A program made the position numbers and the translations under genes. The notes beneath the pieces were generated by a model. It did not search any database, had not been told where the DNA came from, and saw only the letters and a program-made list of their open reading frames with translations. From NCBI GenBank assembly GCA_964587655.1, contig CAZPMT010000084.1, positions 1 through 24,023 of the forward strand: a stretch of 24,023 nucleotides of DNA, in the 5' to 3' direction. Positions 1-6,606 of the stretch are shown one piece after another. The DNA is from CAZPMT01 sp964587655. GTDB lineage: Bacteria > Hydrogenedentota > Hydrogenedentia > Hydrogenedentales > SLHB01. Numbering within the stretch: the stretch's first letter is position 1; each line of letters starts with the position of its first letter.

Positions 1-53
1 CTTACTGGCCGCGATCAGCCGAATTCACGAAGTGGCCGCGCCCGAAATATGCA

Positions 54-104
54 ATTCCAGGGCCGCTGAGTGAATGGGCGTATTGTGACGGCATTTCTTC
101 ACAA
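54..104 (+). repeat. Terminal inverted repeat, left copy (51 bp)
   Basis: These 51 bases are, by my reading, the exact reverse complement of 23969-24019. Similarity stops at both sides: after base 104 the left copy continues CCTCTCC, while the reverse complement of the right copy continues GCTCTTC. The repeat lies 53 bases from the left end and 4 bases from the right end. A dispersed repeat at which an assembly broke is the simplest reading; mobile-element termini are an alternative. No transposase is visible nearby. Confidence 0.85.
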
Positions 105-351
105 CCTCTCCGAAGTCATTCCCCGCCTCAAGGGCATTCGGCCCGAACGGTCAGCCCCATTGACGATCCGATCGTCTTGACAATGCCATTCATGTCCTGT
201 CTTTCGGGACTCTTCCTGTATGACAGGACTCGCGTCTCGTTTTGTGGGATTTGCGTGTCGGCATTTCAGGATAAAAGGGCTTTTCTCACTTGGTGCGCCC
301 CTGGCCTAATGTTAAAAATGAGTATAATATAACCTTACAGATACATCGGAT
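105..351. other. Upstream non-coding stretch
   Basis: I see no convincing gene here. There is a weak inverted repeat, TCCTGTC near 195-201 with GACAGGA near 222-228, around a 20-base loop. A TATAAT hexamer lies at 323-328 without a good -35 partner; it could be a weak housekeeping -10 box. One + strand frame stays open from the left edge to a TAA at 330-332, but it has no early start codon and the translation looks low-complexity, so I do not call a gene. Confidence 0.5.
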
Positions 352-367
352 TTGGCACTTAAATTGC
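352..367 (+). promoter_or_regulatory. Sigma-54-type -24/-12 promoter
   Basis: The sequence TTGGCAC at 352-358, five bases, then TTGC at 364-367 matches the sigma-54 consensus TGGCAC-N5-TTGC, including the invariant GG and GC at the right spacing. Transcription would start about 12 bases downstream, near 379, leaving a leader of about 37 bases before the ATG at 416. It would drive the receiver-like gene and MCP, and perhaps more of the cluster. Enhancer sites and an activator are not visible in the window. Confidence 0.65.
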
Positions 368-415
368 GATCTGTCATGTGTTGATGTGGTCTTACCGAAG
401 ATTCAGGACGAAGAG

Positions 416-790
416 ATGGACATTCTGGCGTTAGTTCCCGCCGACAGATGCAACTTACCCGGACTTGACGCGGTGGAGCGGAGTTCGGGAAACGGGGCAG
501 TCACGTCTTACTCCAATGTTTCGGACTTCTTGTCACGCCTGAGACAGGGCATATGCAAGCCAGCAATTCTCATCCTCTTTGTTGACGGTCCGGTCCCCTT
601 GCGTTCCCTGCATGAGGCCGGCGACCTGCTCAGCGGCTTTCACATCGTCGTGGTCCTGGAGACCATGGATAGGGAATCGGTGGCGCTGGCCCATCGCCTT
701 CAGCCCCGTGTAGTGATTGCGAGCGAGCAAGCAGGCGAGGAACTGGCCGCTATTGTCGAGAAAATGATCGGGGTACGCCCGACGTTGTAA
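416..790 (+). CDS. Small receiver-like protein, first gene of the chemotaxis cluster
   Basis: A 124-residue protein that I do not recognise as a named family. It begins MDILALVPADRC and alternates short hydrophobic strands (AILILFVDG, FHIVVVLET, PRVVIAS) with amphipathic helices. That resembles a CheY-like alpha/beta fold, but no clear acidic pocket or phosphoacceptor Asp is visible, so a degenerate or pseudo-receiver is possible. The ATG at 416 is preferred because AGGA lies about 8 bases upstream and it falls after the sigma-54 promoter; TTG at 290 and GTG at 293 are in frame but would precede the predicted transcription start. It ends 46 bases before the MCP gene on the same strand. Function is inferred from context only. 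Confidence 0.6.
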   Translation: MDILALVPADRCNLPGLDAVERSSGNGAVTSYSNVSDFLSRLRQGICKPAILILFVDGPVPLRSLHEAGDLLSGFHIVVVLETMDRESVALAHRLQPRVVIASEQAGEELAAIVEKMIGVRPTL

Positions 791-836
791 GCGAAAAGGG
801 ATCACAAGGAAAAGACAAGAAGAGGAGAACAGAAAC

Positions 837-2867
837 ATGAAGACGGGATGGACCATTGGAAAGAAGCTGGCCGCGGCGTTCATGGCCGTTGCGGCGATCA
901 CGCTGCTGCTGGGCATCGTGGGCTACTACGGCGCTGTCAAAAGCCAGCGGTCTATCGAGGCGGTTGGCCTCGTACGTCTGCCTGGCGTTCAATCGCTATT
1001 GCAGATCATGGACTCGCGAGCGACGATAACCGGCACTGAGAATGCGCTGCTGAGCACCAAGCTCGACGCCGCAGCCCGGCAAGCGAAGTTCAAGGAATTC
1101 GACGACGCGAAGAAAGAGGTCGACAACGCGTGGAAGGTCTACGAGACCCTGCCCCAAACGACGGAGGAGGCCGCGGCTTGGAAGGAGTTCGTACCGGCGT
1201 GGGAGGAATGGTGGAAGAACCACGAGGAGTACGTGCGCCTGGCGAAGGAGTTCGACGCGATCGACATCGGGGATCCCCCGGCCCTGCAGAGAGACATCCA
1301 GCAGTTCCGAGGAGATCACCATAAACTGGTTCTGGGCACGCTCGAGGCAATCGAGGGCAAGGAGTTGAAGGGCGGAGACGATCCGACGGCCTGCAACTTC
1401 GGCAAGTGGTTAGTGACTTTCAGCACGACGAATCCGACGGCGCACAAGCTCTTGGGCGACATCCGCCCTTTCCACCAAGAGTTCCATGCCAGCGTGGCCA
1501 AGGTAAAGGGTTTGCTCACGCAGGGCGACAAGGAAGGCGCCAGGAAAATCGTTCAAGGGCCGATGGAAGCGGCTGCGGCAAAGACGTTTGAACTGTTCGA
1601 CGGGGTCTTGGCCGAGGCCGTTCGCGCGGGGGGCCTGTATGATCAGATGAGCAACCAGGCTCTGGCCGTGAACGCGAAGTCGTCTGAAGCCACCGAGAAA
1701 TCCTTGGCGAAGCTGGGGGAGATCAACGCGACGGCTGCGAGTGAGACCGTCACGGCGAGCACGGTGACGGCGGCGTTCCTGAAGATCCTGACTCTTGCCG
1801 CCACGATCTCTGGAGTGATTGCGGCGCTTGCGTTGGGGTTGTTCATCAGCCGGAGTATCAATAAGGCCCTGAGGCGGATTGCGTCAAGCTTGGGCAATGG
1901 CGCGGAACAGACGGCTTCGGCGTCGGGCCAAGTGGCGCAGTCGAGCCAGTCCATGGCCGAAGGGGCAAGCGAGCAAGCATCAAGCCTCGAGGAGACGTCG
2001 GCGTCGCTCGAAGAGATGACGTCGATGACGAAGCAGAACGCGGAAAACGCGAACCAGGCCAAGACCCTGGCCGGGACCGCCACCGCGAGCGCCGACAAGG
2101 GGGCGGAGGCGATGGCGAAGATGAGCGCGGCCATCGACGATATCAAGAAGTCCGCCGATGCGACGGCCAAGATCATCAAGACGATTGACGAAATCGCCTT
2201 CCAGACAAATCTGCTGGCGCTGAATGCCGCCGTGGAAGCGGCGCGCGCCGGCGACGCAGGCAAGGGCTTCGCGGTAGTGGCCGAGGAGGTGCGTAACCTC
2301 GCACAGCGGTCCGCCGAGGCCGCGAAGAACACCGCCGCGATGATTGAAGGTTCAGTGAAGAACTCGGAAAACGGCGTGCAGATCAGCAAGGAAGTAGCCG
2401 ACGCGCTCAAAGAGATTGCCGAAGCCGCCAAGAAGGTAAACGCGTTGGTTGCCGAGATCGCCGCGGCCAGCAAAGAACAGGCTCAAGGCATCGAGCAGAT
2501 CAACACGGCGGTCGCGCAGATGGACCAGGTGACGCAGTCTAATGCCGCTAACTCCGAGGAAGCCGCCTCCGCGTCCGAAGAGCTCAGCGCACAGGCGGAA
2601 GAGATGAACCGCATGGTGCAGGACCTCGTGGCGATGGTCGGCGGGGCCGGCTCCAACGGTTCGGCCTCGAAGGGGGCGGCGAAGCAGGCTCATGGCTCCC
2701 CCAAAGCCCACCATGGGCCCAAGGGCGAGGTGCCGTCCAGACCGCCAACGGCCCCGCGGAAAACGAAAGGTGCGGCGCTCACGGCAGCGCGTCACAATGG
2801 CGGCTCGAAGGTCGCAAACCCAGAAGAGGTCATCCCGCTGGATGACGAAGAACTGGCCAATTTCTGA
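837..2867 (+). CDS. mcp: Methyl-accepting chemotaxis protein with CZB-type zinc site
   Basis: A 676-residue transmembrane chemoreceptor. TM1 is about residues 10-32 and TM2 about 313-337, leaving a roughly 280-residue helical sensor outside the inner membrane. Within it, residues 158-222 match the chemoreceptor zinc-binding (CZB) pattern: His161/162, Cys186 in a CxFGKW motif, then His213 and His217. The cytoplasmic part has the signalling hairpin (DEIAFQTNLLALNAAVEAAR, from 451) flanked by Ala/Ser/Glu-rich methylation helices. The tail is flexible, rich in Gly, Pro and Lys, and ends acidic with EELANF, a possible loose form of a CheR/CheB docking pentapeptide. AGGAG lies 10 bases before ATG. 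CZB sites are known to bind zinc and to respond to pH or oxidants in some receptors; the ligand here is unknown. Confidence 0.93.
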   Translation: MKTGWTIGKKLAAAFMAVAAITLLLGIVGYYGAVKSQRSIEAVGLVRLPGVQSLLQIMDSRATITGTENALLSTKLDAAARQAKFKEFDDAKKEVDNAWKVYETLPQTTEEAAAWKEFVPAWEEWWKNHEEYVRLAKEFDAIDIGDPPALQRDIQQFRGDHHKLVLGTLEAIEGKELKGGDDPTACNFGKWLVTFSTTNPTAHKLLGDIRPFHQEFHASVAKVKGLLTQGDKEGARKIVQGPMEAAAAKTFELFDGVLAEAVRAGGLYDQMSNQALAVNAKSSEATEKSLAKLGEINATAASETVTASTVTAAFLKILTLAATISGVIAALALGLFISRSINKALRRIASSLGNGAEQTASASGQVAQSSQSMAEGASEQASSLEETSASLEEMTSMTKQNAENANQAKTLAGTATASADKGAEAMAKMSAAIDDIKKSADATAKIIKTIDEIAFQTNLLALNAAVEAARAGDAGKGFAVVAEEVRNLAQRSAEAAKNTAAMIEGSVKNSENGVQISKEVADALKEIAEAAKKVNALVAEIAAASKEQAQGIEQINTAVAQMDQVTQSNAANSEEAASASEELSAQAEEMNRMVQDLVAMVGGAGSNGSASKGAAKQAHGSPKAHHGPKGEVPSRPPTAPRKTKGAALTAARHNGGSKVANPEEVIPLDDEELANF

Positions 2868-2988
2868 GACAGCCTCGTGCCCGCGCGGAGAAGTGGATGG
2901 GCCGAAGCCTGGCGCAGAGGCCCCCCACTTACCCGATTCGCGGTATGTACCGGGCGCGAGATCGACTGGAAAGTCTTGGGGTGCTATT

Positions 2989-3030
2989 ATGGAGACGATT
3001 CTGATAGTGGACGATCAGGAGCAGATTTGA
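2989..3030 (+). pseudogene. Response regulator stub
   Basis: An ATG with GGGG 8 bases upstream opens 13 codons, METILIVDDQEQI, followed by TGA. This is the typical first strand and acidic pocket of a receiver domain. None of the three forward frames downstream continues into receiver-like sequence, so the rest of the gene is gone. The segment that follows contains a GTGGAC-type repeat, which may mark where the gene was disrupted. Confidence 0.6.
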
Positions 3031-3092
3031 GGTTTGGCCGCAAAGTGTAAACTTAGATTCGGCAGTCAAGATTGAAGGTGCTTCCCGAAATG

Positions 3093-3167
3093 GTGGACGG
3101 CGTGGACTTTGTGGACGATGTGGACGCCGAAAAGGATCACCTGCCGGGTTGCGTCCACTTTGTCCAC
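3093..3167. repeat. Nine-base periodic GTGGAC repeat with inverted partner
   Basis: GTGGAC occurs four times at exact 9-base intervals (3093, 3102, 3111, 3120), followed by the reverse complement GTCCAC twice, again 9 bases apart (3153, 3162). The arms 3111-3127 and 3151-3167 pair over 17 positions with 2 mismatches around a 23-base loop. I see no gene in 3031-3266; this repeat is its main content. Confidence 0.7.
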
Positions 3168-3224
3168 TACTTGGACAAACCCAACTAGCTCCAATTGCCG
3201 AATCTAGGGTAAACGACAAGATGC

Positions 3225-3242
3225 CGGAGCCTTCGGGTTCCG
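3225..3242 (+). other. UUCG-capped hairpin before cheW
   Basis: CGGAGCC and GGTTCCG form a 7-bp stem with one G-U pair, closed by a TTCG tetraloop, 8 bases before the cheW Shine-Dalgarno. No T-run follows, so it is not a standard terminator. It could stabilise the cheW 5' end. Confidence 0.4.
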
Positions 3243-3266
3243 CCGGACATGAGGAGGTAACACGCG

Positions 3267-3779
3267 ATGAGTGAAACAACGCAAACCATGGATCAGGCCG
3301 TGAAGGCCATGGCCAACCGGGCGGGGAAGTATTTGACCTTTCGCCTGGCCAACGAGGAGTACGGCATCGAGATCCTGAAAGTGCAGGAGATCATGGGCAT
3401 GATGCCGGTGACGCACGTTCCGCGCACGCCGGAGTTCGTGCGCGGGGTGATCAACCTGCGAGGGAAGGTCATTCCCGTGGTGGACCTTCGGCTCAAGTTC
3501 GCCATGGAAGGCAAGGAAAATACCGAGCGGACCTGCATCATCGTGGTGCAGGTGGGCGCCGGCTCCGGCTCGATGACGATGGGCTTCATCGTCGACGAGG
3601 TGTGCGAGGTGTTGGACATTCCCGGCCAGGATATCGAGGAAGCGCCGAGCTTCGGGGCCAGTCTGGACACGGCCTATATCCTGGGCATGGCCAAGACCAA
3701 AGGAAGCGTCAAGATCCTCGTGGACATCGACAAGGTGCTCGCGGCGGAGGAAATCGTGCGATTGGAAGAGACGGCCTGA
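3267..3779 (+). CDS. cheW: CheW coupling protein
   Basis: A 170-residue CheW, the adaptor that links receptor tips to the CheA P5 domain. Recognisable parts are YLTFRLANEEYGIEILKVQE (residues 22-41), the VPRTPEFVRGVINLRGKVIP segment and the later GFIVDEVCEVLDI strand. Length is normal, with a short extra N-terminal segment of about 20 residues. GAGGAGGT lies 9 bases before ATG. It follows the MCP after about 400 non-coding bases and is separated from cheA by three non-chemotaxis genes, an unusual order. Confidence 0.95.
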   Translation: MSETTQTMDQAVKAMANRAGKYLTFRLANEEYGIEILKVQEIMGMMPVTHVPRTPEFVRGVINLRGKVIPVVDLRLKFAMEGKENTERTCIIVVQVGAGSGSMTMGFIVDEVCEVLDIPGQDIEEAPSFGASLDTAYILGMAKTKGSVKILVDIDKVLAAEEIVRLEETA

Positions 3780-3887
3780 CCTCGTATGAGGCGGGCTGGA
3801 CAGGTAACGGGATCTACATACAGGCAGGATCGAGAAATGATGCCAAGAGAAGAACCGAGTTTTCGGACGAGAAAGCTGAGGGGTCGT

Positions 3888-5255
3888 ATGGGCACAGTTT
3901 GTCGTGGCTTGACAAACTGTTCGGCGGCGAAGGGAGTTTTGCTTGCTGCAGCGTTGACTCTGGCCGGCATCGGCCACGCTCAGGAAGCCTCGAATGAGGA
4001 CGTGTTGAAAGAACTGCGTTCCCTGCGCGACCGTGTCGGCGAACTTGAAAAAACGGTCGAGTCGCAGCAACAAGAGATTGGAAGGCTAAAGGGGCAGGGC
4101 GAGCCCTCCTCCGAACCCGTCCCGGCGAAAGAGGGGAAGCAAGTCGACACCCCAGAAACTCTTGAGACGCGGTTATCCGCATTCAAGGATGAACTGATCG
4201 AGACGTTGGCCGGAGAGGAATCCCCTTTGAAGATCTCCGGGTTCTTCGACGTCACCCTAGAAAGCCCAAACGAGCGAGACCGTCCCTTCGAGTTCGGGGC
4301 TCTCGAATTGGATCTGGAATATCCCTTCAATGAGCATTACACGGTGAGCAGCGCTCTTGTGTGGGATGGAGATACGGCTGAAGTGGGGGTTGGGATCGTT
4401 GACTATCACTGGTTCGACGACGCTGTACCCGCGCGTGGACGCATTTTCGACGAGCCCGGATTCCATCTTCAAGCGGGGCGGTTTGATCTGCCTTTCGGTG
4501 TTGATTACCAGTTCTTTGCCACCTCGGACAGACCCAACATTTCGGCGCCGCTGACCACCGAGCGTATTCAACTCGGTGGATATAACAGCGACGGAGCACG
4601 ATTGTACGGCACCTGGAAAACGTTCGACTACGCCCTCTACGCAGTTGATTCCTTGTATGGCGACAATGGGGGTACCGTGGGAGGGCGGATTGGGTTCTTC
4701 CCGTGGCGAGATCCCTATCGGCTGCACCGTTTCGGCGGAAACCGCAGCCTCGAGTTTGGGCTTTCCTATCTGCAGGACATGGACAATCACGGCGATGGCC
4801 GCGATAGAGTCTACGGCGCGGACATGACGTTGAATTACAAGATGTTTCACCTTGTGGCGGAGTGGATGAAGCGGGACAGCGATCCACATGTCTTGCACCG
4901 GGCGCCGAGTCTGGTGCAACCGGACGTGGAAATAGTGCGGGACCTGGGACAGAGGAGCGAAACAGGGCTTCAGGTGTCCCTGGTGACGGACTTGGAAACG
5001 ATAGTGAATCGTCCCGTGAGTCTATTCTGCCGATTCGACGCCTGGGATCCGGATTATGACTTTCTTGTCGACGCTGAGGATGACACGCTCGCGTATAGGG
5101 TCAAGAACACGCAGCGTGTAACGTTTGGCGTTGGTTACAACGTGACGGATTCGATCCGCCTCAAGCTTGAGTACTACGACTACCTTGGAGATGGCACTCG
5201 CGAGCCCGGCTTCGACGACAGCCGGGCGATGGTTCAGTTGGTTGCTCGTTTCTAG
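3888..5255 (+). CDS. Outer-membrane beta-barrel (porin-like) protein with coiled-coil N-terminus
   Basis: About 455 residues. A Sec signal (core VLLAAALTLAGIGHA) is followed by a coiled coil (residues 36-70, VLKELRSLRDRVGELEKTVE), then a Pro/Glu-rich linker and a long region of alternating aromatic strands ending in VARF; a terminal Phe is typical of outer-membrane barrels. It resembles phosphate-selective or carboxylate porins with N-terminal trimerising coils; the substrate is unknown. Start choice is uncertain: ATG at 3888 has GAGGGG 4-9 bases upstream and gives a compact signal peptide, while ATG at 3837 or 3840 would add 16-17 residues. A module A palindrome encodes residues 3-11 (TVCRGLTNC), so part of the signal n-region comes from a repeat. 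The tetraheme cytochrome follows 25 bases later. Confidence 0.8.
   Translation: MGTVCRGLTNCSAAKGVLLAAALTLAGIGHAQEASNEDVLKELRSLRDRVGELEKTVESQQQEIGRLKGQGEPSSEPVPAKEGKQVDTPETLETRLSAFKDELIETLAGEESPLKISGFFDVTLESPNERDRPFEFGALELDLEYPFNEHYTVSSALVWDGDTAEVGVGIVDYHWFDDAVPARGRIFDEPGFHLQAGRFDLPFGVDYQFFATSDRPNISAPLTTERIQLGGYNSDGARLYGTWKTFDYALYAVDSLYGDNGGTVGGRIGFFPWRDPYRLHRFGGNRSLEFGLSYLQDMDNHGDGRDRVYGADMTLNYKMFHLVAEWMKRDSDPHVLHRAPSLVQPDVEIVRDLGQRSETGLQVSLVTDLETIVNRPVSLFCRFDAWDPDYDFLVDAEDDTLAYRVKNTQRVTFGVGYNVTDSIRLKLEYYDYLGDGTREPGFDDSRAMVQLVARF
3894..3920 (+). repeat. Module A palindrome, copy 1 (in porin gene)
   Basis: Arms ACAGTTTGTC and GACAAACTGT around the 7-base loop GTGGCTT. Falls exactly on codon boundaries and encodes TVCRGLTNC in the signal peptide n-region. 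Confidence 0.85.
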
Positions 5256-5280
5256 CAAGATGCGGACACAGGAGGCGTTC

Positions 5281-5862
5281 ATGACAGGACACGTGCACAA
5301 GTCCCGCGGAGTTGTTCTGCGCGCCGCCCGAATCATGGTCCGATATACGGGGGTCGTGATAGCTGGGATATTCCTTTTCGCCGGCATTGCCGGGTGGCGG
5401 GTCGCGGCAGTGGGTACGGAGGGGAATCCCCATGAGCCGCAAGGTGCGGCAACGGACGCGATGTGCAAGACCTGCCATCGGGAAACGCCCAGTCAATTTC
5501 CAGAGAATCCCACACGAACCGTACTTCCCGACACGGACGATCTCATACTGGACCCGGTGGCCACGTGTGTTGCGTGCCATGAGGAAGGCGCGGGTTCGCA
5601 CCCCGTGGGGGCTCGTCCTGATTATCCGGTGCCGGCGGACTTGCCCCTCGACAAGGACGGGCGGATATCCTGTTTGACTTGCCACTATACACACGGAAGT
5701 TTCGAGAGCGACCACCAGTGTTGCAGCGCAAGCCTGCTCGACCGGTTGTTTAATCGCAAAAACTTGCGCAAGAGCTTTCTGTTGCGCCGCGACAACCCAA
5801 GAGGTGAACTCTGCAAGGCCTGCCATCAAACAACGGCCCAGAACAAGGAGACGCAACCATGA
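5281..5862 (+). CDS. Tetraheme c-type cytochrome, membrane-anchored or exported
   Basis: A 193-residue protein with four CxxCH haem c attachment motifs at residues 62-66, 96-100, 131-135 and 178-182. One hydrophobic segment (about residues 23-44) serves as signal or membrane anchor, so the haems should be periplasmic. Pro-rich spacers and the lack of other domains suggest an electron carrier or a haem-based sensor subunit. ATG at 5281 is chosen because GGAGG lies about 6 bases upstream; an in-frame ATG at 5167 lies inside the porin gene and has no such site. A module B palindrome encodes ARIMVRYTG (residues 16-24), forming the basic flank of the membrane segment. The stop overlaps the next start (ATGA), implying translational coupling with the HAMP protein. 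Confidence 0.88.
   Translation: MTGHVHKSRGVVLRAARIMVRYTGVVIAGIFLFAGIAGWRVAAVGTEGNPHEPQGAATDAMCKTCHRETPSQFPENPTRTVLPDTDDLILDPVATCVACHEEGAGSHPVGARPDYPVPADLPLDKDGRISCLTCHYTHGSFESDHQCCSASLLDRLFNRKNLRKSFLLRRDNPRGELCKACHQTTAQNKETQP
5325..5353 (-). repeat. Module B palindrome, copy 1 (in cytochrome gene)
   Basis: Diverged copy, in the minus orientation relative to 6532-6560, with ends GCCCGAAT and ATACGGGG. Read in frame as ARIMVRYTG, closely matching ARIMDRHTG in CheA, in the same phase. Confidence 0.75.
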
Positions 5863-6446
5863 GCAACAAGACCTACAAACGGAGAACGCTTTTCATCAAG
5901 CGTCGATATCAAGCAACGTTCATCGCGTGGGTCATCGGACTGTTGATCGTGTGTTGCCTTTGTTCAGCCGCAGTCCTCTACCCATTGTTGTCGAGCGAGG
6001 TAAGCAGCCAACTGTCGGCCGGACATCGCAATACCGGCCAAACAGGAGACCGCTTAGTGCTGGTGATCCTGACGGGCAACCTACTGGCTATTATCGTTGC
6101 TGCCCTCGCGTCAACCGTGGTGATCCTGTACATCTCCCACAAGATTGCAGGCCCGCTCTATCGATTTGAGCGTGTATGCGAGGAAGTCGGCAGAGGCAAT
6201 TTCGACGTCTCGGCCAAACTTAGAGATGCGGACCAGTTGAAGGATCTGTCACAGGCTTTTGCCGCCATGCTTGTTCAATTGCGCGACCGGCAGCATGGCC
6301 AGCGGGTCCGCTTAGAAAAGGCAAGAGAGAACGTCGACGCGTTGCGGGATAGTCTGGCCGACGGACATGCGAATCCGGAAGCACTCGCATCTCTCCGGAA
6401 CCTGCTGGGGACGCTCGTCGAGGAAATGAAGGAGCGGAAGTCTTGA
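5859..6446 (+). CDS. Two-TM HAMP-domain membrane protein without output domain
   Basis: A 195-residue protein: basic N-terminus, TM1 about residues 21-43, a short periplasmic loop of about 22 residues, TM2 about 66-92, then a HAMP domain (about 93-146, with the conserved Pro99 in KIAGPLYRFE) and a charged coiled coil to the end. No kinase, cyclase or MCP signalling tip follows. It may act as a signal-relay subunit, passing the state of a partner such as the cytochrome to another protein. Its start overlaps the cytochrome stop by 4 bases (ATGA), so the two are probably made together. Function is inferred from domain and context. Confidence 0.75.
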   Translation: MSNKTYKRRTLFIKRRYQATFIAWVIGLLIVCCLCSAAVLYPLLSSEVSSQLSAGHRNTGQTGDRLVLVILTGNLLAIIVAALASTVVILYISHKIAGPLYRFERVCEEVGRGNFDVSAKLRDADQLKDLSQAFAAMLVQLRDRQHGQRVRLEKARENVDALRDSLADGHANPEALASLRNLLGTLVEEMKERKS

Positions 6447-6454
6447 ACCATTCC

Positions 6455-6481
6455 ACAGTTTGTCGCCGTTTGACAAACTGT
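6455..6481 (+). repeat. Module A palindrome, copy 2
   Basis: Perfect arms ACAGTTTGTC and GACAAACTGT, loop GCCGTTT, identical to copy 5 at 14703-14729. Nine bases after the HAMP gene stop. No T-run follows. Confidence 0.9.
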
Positions 6482-6531
6482 AGGGATCATCACAAGAAAC
6501 GGAGTATACAGTCGTTGTCGTCGGCGATTCC

Positions 6532-6560
6532 CGCCCGTATATCGGTCCATAATACGGGCG
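6532..6560 (+). repeat. Module B palindrome, copy 2 (reference orientation)
   Basis: Left half CGCCCGTATATC joined directly to right half GGTCCATAATACGGGCG. It is the best reference for the uninterrupted form, because the copy at 14880-14935 has the same halves separated by a 27-base module A. Confidence 0.9.
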
Positions 6561-6606
6561 AAGCGAACTGAGTCGAACACGACAGCCAAGGAAAGAGGAG
6601 AGTGCA

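Larger units (their letters stand above)
6447..6606. other. Spacer before cheA with one module A and one module B
   Basis: This 160-base gap has no gene. It holds a module A copy (6455-6481) and a module B copy (6532-6560), then an AGGAG site for cheA. I see no clear promoter. Confidence 0.6.

Noticed and set aside
3..332. Open + strand frame from the left edge
   Set aside because: No start codon before 183, no recognisable protein features; the corresponding frame of the other repeat copy stops soon after the repeat ends.
290..415. Upstream extension of the first gene to TTG at 290
   Set aside because: It would include the sigma-54 promoter in the coding region and lacks a good ribosome site; ATG at 416 has one.
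1643..2473. Long minus-strand frame inside the MCP gene
   Set aside because: Ala/Ser-rich shadow of a codon-biased gene; the plus-strand MCP is unmistakable.
3204..4073. Minus-strand 289-residue frame opposite cheW and the porin start
   Set aside because: It is antisense to well-supported genes, is rich in His and Arg as such shadows often are, and shows no domain I can recognise.
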